The position numbers and the translations under genes are program-made. DNA of 64,000 bases from DATHTC01 sp963746805 (GTDB lineage Bacteria; Actinomycetota; Thermoleophilia; Gaiellales; Gaiellaceae), in contig CAVVCQ010000006.1 in the NCBI GenBank assembly GCA_963746805.1, forward strand, positions 1 through 64,000, read 5' to 3'. How positions within the stretch are numbered: the first letter of the stretch is position 1; the number at the start of each line of letters is the position of its first letter. This document shows positions 39,791 through 48,662 of this stretch, one piece after another. Under the pieces are notes generated by a model. It worked only from the letters and a program-made list of their open reading frames with translations. It was not told where the DNA came from and made no database searches.

Positions 39791-40669
39791 TCAGGCGTCG
39801 AGCAGCTCCAGGTCGACCTCGGCGAGCCGCTGCGGATCGGCCAGGATGTCCAGCTCGACGATCCTGCCGCCCCGGACGGTCATCGCCCCGATCGAGAACA
39901 GCTCGCCGTCCAGGAACGTGACGGCTCCCGCGACGCCGTTGACGAGCGCGCGCCGGATGTCGAGGCCGAGCGCGGAGTACGCCGACGCCTGGCCGGCGAC
40001 CGCCTCCGCGCCGCGCAGCTCCGTGAGACCGCGCGGCGGCCCGAAGTCGACACGCAGCACCACGTCCGGGTCGAGCACGGCCACCAGCCGGTCGAAGTCG
40101 CCTTCGCGCGCGGCGGCGAGGAACGCCTCCACGACCTCGCGCTGCGCGCCCACGTCCGCGTCGGGGAGCGCGCCGGCACTCCGGACGCGCCGCCGCGCCC
40201 GACTCGCGAGCTGCCGCGTCGCCTCCGGCGAGCGGTCGACGACCGGGGCGATCTCGTCGAACGGCACCCCGAAGACGTCGTGGAGGACGAAGGCCAGCCG
40301 TTCCGGCGGCGACAGCGTCTCGAGCACGACGAACAGCGCGAGCCCGACCGAGTCGGCGACGAGCGCCTCGTGCTCGGGGTCGACGCCGTCCGCGCGGTCG
40401 ACGATCGGATCGGGGAGATGGTCCGGGATCGACACCTCGCGACGCGACGTGCGCGACCGGAGCACGTTCAGCGAGACGCGGCCGACCACCGTCGTCAGCC
40501 AGCCGCCCAGGTTCTCGATCGCGGCCGCGTCCGTGCGGCTGAGCCGGAGCCACGTCTCCTGGACGGCGTCGTCGGCCTCGCTCAGCGAGCCGAGCATCCG
40601 GTACGCCACCGCTCGCAGGCGGGGCCGGTGCTCCTCGAATCGCGCCGCCAGCCACTCGCGCTCGTCCAT
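39791..40669 (-). CDS. ECF41-type sigma factor with C-terminal SnoaL-like domain
   Basis: A 292-residue extracytoplasmic-function sigma factor. Sigma-70 region 2 is at about 10-80 (YRMLGSLSEADDAVQETWLR) and region 4 at about 110-165 (ERLAFVLHDVFGVPFDEIAP). The remaining ~125 residues are a SnoaL-like domain (VVEAFLAAAREGDFDRLVAV, then DVVLRVDFGPPRGLTELRG, VRGGRIVELDILADPQRL), as in ECF41. In these proteins the C-terminal domain tunes activity and no anti-sigma factor is needed. The neighbouring divergent epimerase is the usual ECF41 partner (carboxymuconolactone decarboxylase, oxidoreductase or epimerase). GGAGGG nine bases before the ATG fixes the start. Confidence 0.93.
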   Translation of the reverse strand: MDEREWLAARFEEHRPRLRAVAYRMLGSLSEADDAVQETWLRLSRTDAAAIENLGGWLTTVVGRVSLNVLRSRTSRREVSIPDHLPDPIVDRADGVDPEHEALVADSVGLALFVVLETLSPPERLAFVLHDVFGVPFDEIAPVVDRSPEATRQLASRARRRVRSAGALPDADVGAQREVVEAFLAAAREGDFDRLVAVLDPDVVLRVDFGPPRGLTELRGAEAVAGQASAYSALGLDIRRALVNGVAGAVTFLDGELFSIGAMTVRGGRIVELDILADPQRLAEVDLELLDA

Positions 40670-40697
40670 CTGTCACATCCCTCCGTCGTGTCGGGTC
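40670..40697 (+). promoter_or_regulatory. Putative ECF41-dependent promoter of the epimerase gene
   Basis: TGTCACA at 40670-40676 followed after 17 bases by GGTC at 40694-40697 resembles the known ECF41 consensus (TGTCACA, about 16-17 bases, CGTC). It points toward the epimerase, whose ATG is at 40748, leaving a leader of about 40 bases with a GGAG site. The -10 element has one mismatch, and the -35-like box is next to the sigma gene's own start. Modest support. Confidence 0.45.
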
Positions 40698-40747
40698 ATA
40701 CCCGTAGACCCGTACGACGCAACGGATGTGACGAAAGGAGCAACGCG

Positions 40748-41721
40748 ATGCGCGTTCTCGTCGCCGGGGCGAGCGGTGCGATCGGCACCAGGCTCGTCCC
40801 CCAACTGATCCAGCATGGGCACGAGGTCCTCGGCACGACGACGTCGGCGAGGGGCCTGGAGCGACTCCGCGCTCTCGGCGCCGAGGCGATCGTGCTCGAC
40901 CTGCTCGACCCGCCGCCGTGCGGCGGGCCGTGCTCGAGAGCCGGCCCGACGCGGTCGTCAACGAGGCGACCGCACTCGCCGACGTGAACTTCTCGAGGAG
41001 CCTCGATCGCAGCTTCGTCGTGACGAACCGGCTCCGCCGGGAGGGCACCGACACGCTCCTCGCCGCGGCGCGCGACGCGGGCGTGCCCCGCGTCGTCGCG
41101 CAGAGCTTCGCCAACTTCCGCTACGCCCGCGAGGGCGGCCCGGTGAAGCGCGAGGACGATCCGCTCGACCCCGCCCCCGTGGCGGGGATGCGCGAGACCG
41201 TCGCGGCGATGAACGACCTCGACGACGCCGTCACGGCCGCAGGAGGAGTCGTCCTCCGCTACGGCATCTTCTACGGCGCCGACAACGACGGTCTCGTCGA
41301 GCCCGTCCGCAAGCGGCAGTTCCCGATCGTCGGCGACGGCGCCGGGGTCCTGTCGTTCATCCACCTGGACGACGCGGCCGCTGCGACGGTGCTCGCGCTC
41401 GAGCACGAGGGGCCGGCGATCTACCACGTCGTCGACGACGAGCCCAGCCCGACGCGCGAGTGGCTGCCCGCGCTCGCGGCGACGCTCGGCGCCGATGCGC
41501 CCCGCCGCTTCCCCGTCTGGCTCGCCCGGCTCTTCGCGGGTGCGCCCGCGGTGATGATGGGCACGACGACGCGCGGCGCGTCGAACGCGAAGGCCAAGCG
41601 CGAGCTGGGCTGGACCCTGCGCTACCCGAGCTGGAGGACCGGGTTCGCCGCCGCGTACGCGCCGGCAGCGAAGCCCGACCTGCATCGTCTCGTCCCGGAT
41701 GGAACGGAGGTCCCGACATGA
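40748..41721 (+). CDS. NAD(P)-dependent epimerase/dehydratase-like protein, frameshifted
   Basis: An extended SDR of about 323 residues. N terminus RVLVAGASGAIGTRLVPQLI contains the dinucleotide-binding GxxGxxG. At about 40915 a one-base shift moves the reading from DLLDPP into RRAVLESRPDAVVNEATALA. The remainder reads VVAQSFANFRYAREGGP, VLRYGIFYGADNDGLV and FIHLDDAAAATVLALEHEGP, and a C-terminal KRELGWTLRYPSWRTGF as in extended SDRs of this type. The classical Tyr-x-x-x-Lys is not evident at the usual place (SFANFRYAREGG), so activity may be atypical. It is the probable target of the ECF41 factor. Stop overlaps the next ATG by four bases. Confidence 0.88.
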
Positions 41722-41939
41722 CCCTCCTGAGCTCGCTCGTCGCGCTCGTCGCACTGGGCTTGACGATCGCGTTCCTCCCGATCATCGGCGGCGCGCTGTT
41801 CGCCATGGTGTTCTTCGGCCTGTTCGTACTCGCTCTCGTCGGCGTCCTCGGCGGCGTGGACGATCACACGGTGCGGCAGAAAGACGCGCCGATCGATCCG
41901 ACCGGGTGGCGGAACGGCGCATCCCGCAGCAGTGAGTGA
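41718..41939 (+). CDS. Small two-helix membrane protein
   Basis: A 73-residue protein starting TLLSSLVALVALGLTIAFLP with two adjacent hydrophobic segments (about 3-23 and 26-47) and a soluble Asp/Arg-rich tail. Its ATG overlaps the epimerase stop by four bases, so it is part of the ECF41-driven operon. No family recognised; probably a membrane adaptor or peptide of unknown role. Confidence 0.6.
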   Translation: MTLLSSLVALVALGLTIAFLPIIGGALFAMVFFGLFVLALVGVLGGVDDHTVRQKDAPIDPTGWRNGASRSSE

Positions 41940-41956
41940 CGCGAGGCGTCGCGGCT

Positions 41957-42548
41957 CTACGGCGGCCCCGGCTCGACGGGGCCGCCGGGGGCCTGGCGGC
42001 GCGAACGGAGCCACAACACGAGCGCGAACGCCGCGAAGGCCGAGCGCGAGCAGCCCGAACGCGATCCAGCCCCATTTCGCCTGTTGCTCCGCGTCGTCCT
42101 TGGCCGCCGCTGCGGCAGCTGCTGCAGCCGTTGCGGCGGCAAGAGCCTCTTCGTCGGTCTCCGTAACTGTCTGGGTGACGGTTTCGGTGACGGTCTCGGT
42201 CACGGTCTGCGTCTCGGTCTCCGGTGCGACCGTAACGGTCTCCGGCGGCAGCGTTACGGTCTCGGTCGGCACCGTGACGGTGACCGTCGTCGGCGGCTCC
42301 GCCTCTGACGGAGGCGCCTCCGTTGCGATCGGCGGCGCGGCCTCCGCGGTCTCGGTCTCCGTTTCGGGCTCGGCCTCCGTCTCGGCCTGCTCGGTGCGCG
42401 ACGCCTCCGGCACGGTCACGGTCGGGACCGTGGGCCGTGTGGCCGTGACCGTCAGGGCGGGCGTACCCTCGCCGTCACCACCCGCGCATGCGGTCGAGAC
42501 CGAGGCAACCGCGGCCGCGACGACGACACAGCGAAGGGCTCGGGCCAT
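41957..42548 (-). CDS. Lipoprotein with Thr-Val-Thr repeat and C-terminal transmembrane helix, frameshifted
   Basis: A roughly 197-residue surface protein. ATG at 42548 opens ARALRCVVVAAAVASVSTAC, with TAC as probable lipobox Cys. A long low-complexity stretch (TVTVTVPTETVTLPPETVTV, ETETQTVTETVTETVTQTVT) follows, then an Ala-rich helix and a hydrophobic segment KWGWIAFGLLALG. At about 42035 the frame changes and continues FAAFALVLWLRSRRQAPGG to the stop at 41957-41959, so both ends are membrane-associated: lipid anchor and cytoplasmic-tail anchor. The repeat is likely a rigid, extended stalk. Upstream in-frame codon 42587 is an alternative start. Function unknown. Confidence 0.65.
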
Positions 42549-42709
42549 CGCACGGAGGATCCCGGCGCCCTCGAAGCGGAGTCTCACCCCCGCGGGGTGA
42601 TTCCTGCGTGCCCGGCCCCAGAGTAGGCTGCCCCCGCCCGCCCGACCCCCTGCGGTGCACGTAGACCTGGGCGGCAGCGAACCTGCACATCGACCGGGGA
42701 GGTGGGGTG

Positions 42710-43324
42710 ATGAGGGGCGGACGGATCTGGGCGATCGGTGGCTTCGTCGCCGGGGCGGTGCTGATCCTGTTCGGCGTGGCCGCGCTCTACCTGGGCGTGA
42801 CCTCGTACCAGCTCGTCCAGGACGAACTGGCGAAGGAGAAGATCGTCGGCAGCCAGGACATGTCGCCCGAGGGGATCGCGCCGGGCATCGAGGAGGCCGG
42901 GCTCGAGGACGTCGAGGCGCCCGACTGCGACGTCGTCGACGAGGAGATCGACACCGGCGAGGAGGCGCGCTGCTTCGCCTCCTACATGCGCATCCACGCG
43001 CTCGAGGCGACCGGCGGGCTGACCTACGCCGAGATGGGCCGCTTCCAGTCGGCCGACGATCCCGCCGACCCGGCCGGAACCAACGACGAGGCCGAGGCTG
43101 CCAAGGACGAGGAAGGCAACCCGATCTCCAACGGCCAGCGCAATCTCTGGGTCAACGAGACTGCGCTCTCGACCGCGCTCAACGTCTCCTACATGGCCGA
43201 GCAGACCGCGCTCTTCGGAATCGTCGTCGGGATCGCACTCCTCATCACCGGGATCGGGCTGATCGTGCTCGCCTACGCCGTGTTCGTGCGCGGCGGGAGG
43301 GAGGAGGCGGCGCCCGCGACGTAG
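42710..43324 (+). CDS. Two-TM membrane protein of unknown function
   Basis: A 204-residue protein starting RGGRIWAIGGFVAGAVLILF from the ATG at 42710, with GGAGG about seven bases upstream. TM1 is at about 6-30 and TM2 at about 162-190. The loop is acidic (EEIDTGEEARCF, ADDPADPAGTNDEAEAAKDE) with two Cys (APDCDVV, ARCFAS) that could form a disulfide outside the cell. Homologues are often mislabelled as aromatic ring-opening dioxygenase subunits, but no dioxygenase residues are visible. No function proposed. Confidence 0.7.
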   Translation: MRGGRIWAIGGFVAGAVLILFGVAALYLGVTSYQLVQDELAKEKIVGSQDMSPEGIAPGIEEAGLEDVEAPDCDVVDEEIDTGEEARCFASYMRIHALEATGGLTYAEMGRFQSADDPADPAGTNDEAEAAKDEEGNPISNGQRNLWVNETALSTALNVSYMAEQTALFGIVVGIALLITGIGLIVLAYAVFVRGGREEAAPAT

Positions 43325-43345
43325 CGCACCGGTACGCAAAGGCCG

Positions 43346-44303
43346 CTAGGCACGAACAGCGCGCCCGAAACGGTCGGCGAGGCGGCGGATCTCCTCGACG
43401 AGCTCGGGCGGCTCGACCACCTCGAAGTCGACCCCGATCACGGCGATGTAGACCGCCAGCCCGCCGAGCCAGTCGGCTCCGGTGTGGAGCAGGCACGTGT
43501 CGTCGTCGATCGGCTCGAGGGTCCCGACCGTCTGCGGCACGCGGGCGGCGAGTGCCTCTTTCGAGCCGTGCAGGATCACCTTCGCCTGCCAGCGGTCTCG
43601 CGCGGCCGAGGCGCCTCTCGCGACGAACGCGACGGCCCCGCCCGGAGGCGGCGTGCGCGCGCGAAAGCGCGTCCCGACCGACAGCCGCGTCGTGATGCGG
43701 TCGACGCGGAAGCTCCTCCAGTCGTCGCGGCCGACGTCCCAGGCCACGAGGTACCACCGGCGCGCGAGCTGGACCAGGCGGTGCGGCTCCACGGTCCGCC
43801 GCGTCGGCTCCCCGTCGTAGCTGCGGTAGCCGAACCGCACCCGCTCCTGGTCGCGGCACGCGGCCGCGATGGTCGCGAGCACGTCCGCGTCGACGGTCGG
43901 CGCGCCCGTCAGCGCCGGCACCGTGAACGACCCGAGGGCGCGCACCCGTCGACGCAGGCGCGTCGGCAGCACCTGCTCGAGCTTCGCGAGTGCGCGCATC
44001 GACGTCTCCTCGATGCCGGTCACGGTGCCGCTCGCCGCCGTCCGCAGCCCCACCGCGACGGCCACCGCCTCCTCGTCGTCGAGCAGGAGGGGAGGCAGGG
44101 CGGCACCCGCGCCGAGCCGGTACCCGCCCGCGGCGCCGGGCTCGGCGTGGATCGGGTAGCCGAGGCGGCGCAGCCGGTCGATGTCGCGGCGGATCGTCCG
44201 CACGCCGACCCCGGCCCGCTCGGCGAGCTCGCGGACCGGTCCACGACCGGCGCGACTGCAGCAGCGACAGCACGTGGAGCAGGCGCGCGGACGCGGCGAG
44301 CAT
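43346..44303 (-). CDS. WYL-domain (YafY-type) transcriptional regulator, frameshifted near N terminus
   Basis: A regulator of about 319 residues. The ATG at 44303 opens LAASARLLHVLSLLQSRRSW, the usual YafY start. At about 44232 one extra base moves it to the frame RELAERAGVGVRTIRRDIDR, the deoR-like HTH. The WYL domain reads RFGYRSYDGEPTRRTVEPHR, LVQLARRWYLVAWDVGRDDW, RSFRVDRIT. A C-terminal regulatory part follows (WLGGLAVYIAVIGVDFEVVE). WYL proteins often sense nucleic acids or small molecules. It is divergent from the epoxide hydrolase with a 61-base gap containing an inverted repeat. Confidence 0.9.
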
Positions 44304-44322
44304 GGCACCAGCCTTCCACACG

Positions 44323-44345
44323 ATGCGGACAGAACCTGACCGCAT
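44323..44345. promoter_or_regulatory. Putative WYL-regulator operator
   Basis: ATGCGG at 44323-44328 and its complement CCGCAT at 44340-44345 flank CAGAACCTG in the gap between the divergent YafY-like regulator and the epoxide hydrolase. The inner GACAGAACCTGAC core is itself an imperfect palindrome. Position fits control of both genes; binding is inferred. Confidence 0.45.
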
Positions 44346-44364
44346 TCGCGCGTACCGTTGCCGC

Positions 44365-45483
44365 ATGACCGACACCCAGATCACTCCGTTCCGGATCGAG
44401 ATCCCACAGGCGGCGCTGGACGACCTCCACGAGCGCCTCGCGCGCACGCGCTGGCCCGACGAGCTGCCCGGCGCCGGGTGGGGCTACGGCGTTCCGCGCG
44501 CCTACGTCGAGGAGCTCGTCGCGCACTGGCAGAGCGGCTACGACTGGCGCGCCTGGGAGGCGCGACTCAACGAGCACCCGCAGTTCACGACCACGATCGA
44601 CGGGCAGAACGTCCACTTCATCCACGTGCGCTCGCCCGAGCCGGACGCGCTGCCGCTCGTCCTCACCCACGGGTGGCCTGGCTCGATCGTCGAGTTCCTC
44701 GACGTCATCGGGCCGCTGACCGACCCCCGCGCGCACGGCGGCGACCCGGCGGACGCCTTCGACCTCGTCGTCCCGTCGCTGCCCGGCTACGGCTTCTCCG
44801 GGCCGACGAGCGAGCCGGGCTGGACCAACTACCGCATCGCCGCGGCGTGGGCGGAGCTGATGGGGCGGCTCGGCTACGAGCGCTACGGCGCGGCGGGCAA
44901 CGACGCCGGCTCGATGATCAGCCCCGAGGTCGGTCGCGTCGACCCGGACCACGTCGTGGGCGTCCACGTGACGCAGCTCTTCTCGTTCCCGTCCGGGGAC
45001 CCGGCCGAGCTCGCCGATCTCAGCCCGCACGAGCAGCGCGAGCTCGAGACGCTCCAGTGGTTCTACGAGAACAAGTTCTCGTTCAACCAGCTCATGGCCC
45101 AGCAGCCGCAGACGCTGGCCTTCGCCGTCAACGACTCACCGGTCGGGCTGCTCGCGTGGAACGCCCAGCTCCTCGGCGAGGAGCTCGACGCCGACTTCGT
45201 GCTGACGAACGTGATGCTCTACTGGCTGACGGGGACCGCCGCCTCGGCGGCGCGGCTCTACTACGAGAACGCGCACGCCACGCCGCCCGCCGGGCCGACC
45301 ACGATCCCGCTCGGGCTGGCGGCGTTCGGCGGCGACTTCAGCGGCATCCGGCGCTTCGCCGAGCGCGACCACGCGAACATCGTGCACTGGTCGACCTTCG
45401 AGCACGGCGGCCACTTCGCCGCGCACAAGGTCCCCGACCTGCTCGTCCCCGATGTGCGGGAGTTCTTCCGGGGTCTCCGCTGA
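44365..45483 (+). CDS. Epoxide hydrolase (EHN family)
   Basis: A 372-residue epoxide hydrolase-like protein starting TDTQITPFRIEIPQAALDDL from the ATG at 44365. The N-terminal EHN domain spans about 5-110, with HGWPGS (102-107) giving the oxyanion-hole motif. The nucleophile is Asp180 in AAGNDAGS and the base His is probably His350 in EHGGHFAAHK. Cap-domain tyrosines are expected in DSPVGLLAWNAQ and LTGTAASAARLYYENA. This resembles bacterial EHs that open aliphatic or terpene epoxides. It is under likely control of the adjacent WYL regulator. Confidence 0.92.
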   Translation: MTDTQITPFRIEIPQAALDDLHERLARTRWPDELPGAGWGYGVPRAYVEELVAHWQSGYDWRAWEARLNEHPQFTTTIDGQNVHFIHVRSPEPDALPLVLTHGWPGSIVEFLDVIGPLTDPRAHGGDPADAFDLVVPSLPGYGFSGPTSEPGWTNYRIAAAWAELMGRLGYERYGAAGNDAGSMISPEVGRVDPDHVVGVHVTQLFSFPSGDPAELADLSPHEQRELETLQWFYENKFSFNQLMAQQPQTLAFAVNDSPVGLLAWNAQLLGEELDADFVLTNVMLYWLTGTAASAARLYYENAHATPPAGPTTIPLGLAAFGGDFSGIRRFAERDHANIVHWSTFEHGGHFAAHKVPDLLVPDVREFFRGLR

Positions 45484-45526
45484 AAGCCGACGGCGGCGGG
45501 CCGGGAGCGGTGACGCCCCCGGCCTG

Positions 45527-46135
45527 TCAGGCGTCCGGCTTGGCCATGTGCGCCTTTGCATCGTCGTAGGTGCCCTCGGCCGCCTCGGCCGGCGCGTAGA
45601 CCAGGTTCAGGACGCCGGTCTGGAACGTCGCCGACGAGACGAGGCGCAGCGGGATCGGCTCGCCCTCGTCGAACAGGCGCAGACCCTTCCGGACGGCGAT
45701 CGGGTGCAGGAGCAGGTGCAGCTCGTCCAGGAGGCCTGCGGCGAGCAGCTGGCGGACGACCGAGACCGAGCCGCTCATCCCGATGTCGCCGCCCGGCTCG
45801 CTCTTCAGCGCGGTCACGGCCTCGACGAGGTCGCCCTCGAGCTGCTCGGAGTTCCGCCAGGTGAGCTCGAGCTGCTGGTGCGAGACGACGAGCTTGCGCA
45901 TGTCGCCGAGCTTCTTCGCGAAGGGTGCGTCCTCCTCGCCGGCCGCCTCGCGCTCGGGCCACGCGCCGGCGAAGCTGTCGTACGTCGTGCGGCCGAAGAG
46001 GATGGTGTCGGCGCCGCCGAGGGTGGCGTCGACGGCCGCGCCCATCTCCTCGTTGAAGTAGGGGAAGTGCCACTGGTCCGGCGCCTCCACGACGCCGTCG
46101 AGCGAGATGAACATGCCTGCGATGATCTTCCTCAT
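45527..46135 (-). CDS. Dihydrofolate-reductase-like (RibD C-terminal domain) reductase
   Basis: A 202-residue protein starting RKIIAGMFISLDGVVEAPDQ. The DHFR-like fold is read from ATLGGADTILFGRTTYDSFA, LVVSHQQLELTWRNSE, GDIGMSGSVSVVRQLLAAGL and HLLLHPIAVRKGLRLF. It is a second, diverged member of the family seen at 19412-20059 and not a close duplicate. The gene is 44 bases from the epoxide hydrolase stop (convergent) and has its own ATG; substrate unknown. Confidence 0.88.
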   Translation of the reverse strand: MRKIIAGMFISLDGVVEAPDQWHFPYFNEEMGAAVDATLGGADTILFGRTTYDSFAGAWPEREAAGEEDAPFAKKLGDMRKLVVSHQQLELTWRNSEQLEGDLVEAVTALKSEPGGDIGMSGSVSVVRQLLAAGLLDELHLLLHPIAVRKGLRLFDEGEPIPLRLVSSATFQTGVLNLVYAPAEAAEGTYDDAKAHMAKPDA

Positions 46136-46204
46136 TGGTTCGTCTCCAGGGCTTGTCGGTGGGCGTTGTCATCACGTCAGACCGCGCCGAAGCTGGGAAC
46201 TCAT

Positions 46205-47179
46205 CTACCAGTGCCCGAGGACCGGGTGCGGCCGGTACGGCTCCTCGAGGCGCGCGACCTCGTCGGACGTGAGCGCGAGCTCGACCGCGGCGAGGGCGTC
46301 GTCGAGATGCTCGAGCCGGGTCGCGCCGACGATGGGCGCGGTGACGCCGGGCTTGTGCAGCAGCCACGCGAGCGCGACCTGCGCGGGCGGGGCGTCGCGC
46401 TCGGCCGCGACCTCGACGAGCCGTTCGACGACGTCGAAGTCCTCCGGGCGCCCGTACAGCTCGTCGGCGTACGCATCCGTCTCGGACCTCGTCGTCCGCC
46501 GCTCGCCGGAGCGCGTGCGCGTCCCGGCGAGCAGCCCCCGCGCGAGCGGGCTCCACGGCAGCACGGCGACGCCCTGGTCGAGGCACTGCGGGATCATCTC
46601 CCGCTCCTCCTCGCGGTAGACCAGGTTGTAGTGGTTCTGCATCGACACGAACGGCGTCGCCGCCACCCGCTGCGCCTTGGCGAACTGCCACGCCCACATG
46701 CTGCTCGCCCCCAGGTAGCGCGCCTTCCCCGCCCGCACCACATCGTGCAGCGCCTCCATCGTCTCCTCGATCGGCGTCAGCGGATCCCAGCGGTGGATCT
46801 GGTACAGGTCGACGTAGTCGAGCCCGAGCCGCTGCAGCGACGCGTCGATCGACGCGAGCACGTGCTTCCGCGAGAGGCCGCCCCCGTTCGGCCCGGCGGT
46901 CATGGGGAAGTACACCTTGGTCGCGAGGACGTACTCCTCGCGCATGCCGAAGAGCTTCGGCAGCAGCCGCCCCGTCGCGACCTCGCTGCCGCCGTCGGAG
47001 TACATGTCGGCGGTGTCGAAGAACGTGACGCCGCCCTCGACGGCCCGTCGCACGATCGGCTCGGCCGCCGCCTCGTCGAGCGTCCACGGGCGCCCGCCCA
47101 CGCCGCTGGCGTAGCTCATCATCCCGAGGCAGATCCGCGAGACGTGGAGACCGGTACCGCCGAGTCGCACCTGCTCCAT
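46205..47179 (-). CDS. Aldo/keto reductase
   Basis: A 324-residue NADPH-dependent AKR. The N-terminal RLGGTGLHVSRICLGMMSYA starts the TIM barrel. Catalytic tetrad context: FFDTADMYSDGGSE (Asp, Tyr), LATKVYFP (Lys) and YQIHRWD (His). WLLHKPGVTAPIVGATRLEH supplies the NADPH phosphate-binding loop. It resembles YajO/Tas-type AKRs. The stop at 46205 precedes the DHFR-like gene, both on the minus strand, so they may be cotranscribed. Substrate unknown (aldehyde or sugar). Confidence 0.93.
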   Translation of the reverse strand: MEQVRLGGTGLHVSRICLGMMSYASGVGGRPWTLDEAAAEPIVRRAVEGGVTFFDTADMYSDGGSEVATGRLLPKLFGMREEYVLATKVYFPMTAGPNGGGLSRKHVLASIDASLQRLGLDYVDLYQIHRWDPLTPIEETMEALHDVVRAGKARYLGASSMWAWQFAKAQRVAATPFVSMQNHYNLVYREEEREMIPQCLDQGVAVLPWSPLARGLLAGTRTRSGERRTTRSETDAYADELYGRPEDFDVVERLVEVAAERDAPPAQVALAWLLHKPGVTAPIVGATRLEHLDDALAAVELALTSDEVARLEEPYRPHPVLGHW

Positions 47180-47189
47180 CGCCGCGACC

Positions 47190-48079
47190 CTACGCCCTCG
47201 TCTCCGCCTCGCGGTGCAGCGCCACCGCGCCGACGACGAGCGCCACGCCGACGACCTCGACCGCCTGCGGGACCTGGGCGAGGACGACGATCCCGATCAC
47301 GGTCGCCGTCGCGGGCAGCAGCGCGACCAGCAGCGAGTACGTCGCACGGCTGAGCCGCGCCATCGCGAGCTGGTCGAGCACGTACGGGATCACGGACGAG
47401 GCCAGGCCGACGCCGATGCCGGCGGCGAGCGCCACCGGGTCGAGCAGGGCCGGGAGCCGCGCTCGAGCCGGCGAGCGGCGTCACGACGACGATCGCGACG
47501 AGCATCGACGCCGCGAGCCCGTCGATCGGGGCCAGCTCGCGGTGCCGGGCGACGCGGTGCGCGAGCACGATGTAGCCGGCGAAGAGCAGGGCGTTGGCGA
47601 CCGCGAACGCGACGCCGAGCGGCTCCCCTGCCAGCACGCACGTCGATCAGCAGGTACACGCCGATCACCGCGAGCGCGAGCGCGGCGAGGTTCCGCAGCG
47701 AGCGGACGCCGAGCGCGGCGAGCGCGATCACCGGCAGGAACTCGATCGCCGCGACCGTGCCGAGCGGCAGCCGGTCGATGGCGAGGTAGAAGCAGACGTT
47801 CATCACCGCGAGCACGACGCCGAGCGACACGACCACCCGGCGGGCCTCGCGCGTGCGCAGCGCGCGCCACGGCCGGCGCCAGAGCGCGAACACCGCGCCG
47901 GCGCTCGCGATCCGCAGCCAGGCCACGCCGAGCGGCTCGACGCGCGAGAACAGCAGCACCGCGAAGGACGGGCCGAGGTAGTGGAAGACGGCGCTGCCGA
48001 CGAAGTAGAGCTCGGGCGGCGCCGCGAGGAGCCGCCCGCCGCGCCCGGATCGCGACGGGAGCGTTGGAGAGATCGCCAC
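47190..48079 (-). CDS. EamA/DMT-family transporter, two frameshifts
   Basis: A ten-helix drug/metabolite transporter of about 295 residues. GTG at 48079 opens AISPTLPSRSGRGGRLLAA, then helices LYFVGSAVFHYLGPSFAVLL, VVVSLGVVLAVMNVCFYLAI, TVAAIEFLPVIALAALGV. Near 47640 the frame changes to LAGEPLGVAFAVANALLFAG, YIVLAHRVAR, and near 47455 to ALAAGIGVGLASSVIPYVLD, QLAMARLSRATYSLLVALLP, ending HREAETRA at the stop at 47190. Shifts lie in GC-rich runs and the helices are otherwise continuous. It resembles the RhtA threonine/homoserine exporter branch and is divergent from an Lrp-type regulator, a standard amino-acid export arrangement. Confidence 0.87.
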
Positions 48080-48105
48080 TCCTTCATGGTCGCGGCCGGG
48101 CTGGC

Positions 48106-48627
48106 ATGATGGAATGGTCGATCGACGGAGTTCATCGCCGGATGCCTGGAAAGCCACGGACACGCGACGCCGCCGCTTACGAAGCGAAGCTCCTCGACGC
48201 CGTGAACCTCCGACTCCTCGAGGAGCTCGGGGCCGACGGCCGGCTCGGGATGGCGGAGCTCGGCCGCCGCGTCGGACTCTCGGCCCCGGCCGTCGCCGAG
48301 CGCGTGCAGCGGCTCGAGCGGGCCGGCGTCATCACCGGCTACCGCGCCGAGATCGACCCCGGCGCCGTCGGCTTCCCCGTCGCCGCCATCGTCCGCATCC
48401 GCCCCTTCCCCGGGCAGCTGCAGCGCATCCCCGAGCTCGCGCGCGAGTCGGAGGAGGTCGCCGAGTGCTACCGGATCACCGGTGAGGACTGCTACCTGGT
48501 GCGGCTCCACCTCCGCTCGCTCGACGACCTCGAGGAGATCCTCGACCGCTTCACCCCGCACGGACAGACGACGACCTCGATCATCCACTCCTCCCCCGTG
48601 CCCCGGCGCGGGCCGCCCCTCCTTTGA
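48106..48627 (+). CDS. Lrp/AsnC-family transcriptional regulator
   Basis: A 173-residue Lrp-type regulator from the ATG at 48106 (a second ATG follows directly; MPGKPRTRDAA at 48142 is another plausible start). HTH: LLEELGADGRLGMAELGRRV, then VGLSAPAVAERVQRLERAGV. The AsnC ligand domain includes PVAAIVRIRPFPGQLQRIPE and EVAECYRITGEDCYLVRLHL. Divergent from the EamA transporter with a 26-base gap, so it probably controls amino-acid export and itself. No effector can be named. Confidence 0.92.
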   Translation: MMEWSIDGVHRRMPGKPRTRDAAAYEAKLLDAVNLRLLEELGADGRLGMAELGRRVGLSAPAVAERVQRLERAGVITGYRAEIDPGAVGFPVAAIVRIRPFPGQLQRIPELARESEEVAECYRITGEDCYLVRLHLRSLDDLEEILDRFTPHGQTTTSIIHSSPVPRRGPPLL

Positions 48628-48662
48628 CGCCGTCCCCTCGGAGCCCGCAGACTGCGGAACCG

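Noticed and set aside
42090..42470. TVT/ETVT repeat as a direct-repeat array or mobile element
   Set aside because: The periodicity is codon-level low complexity of a secreted stalk protein, not separated repeats.
45452..47353. Plus-strand open frame of over 600 codons
   Set aside because: It covers the DHFR-like and aldo/keto reductase genes on the other strand and has no recognisable domain.
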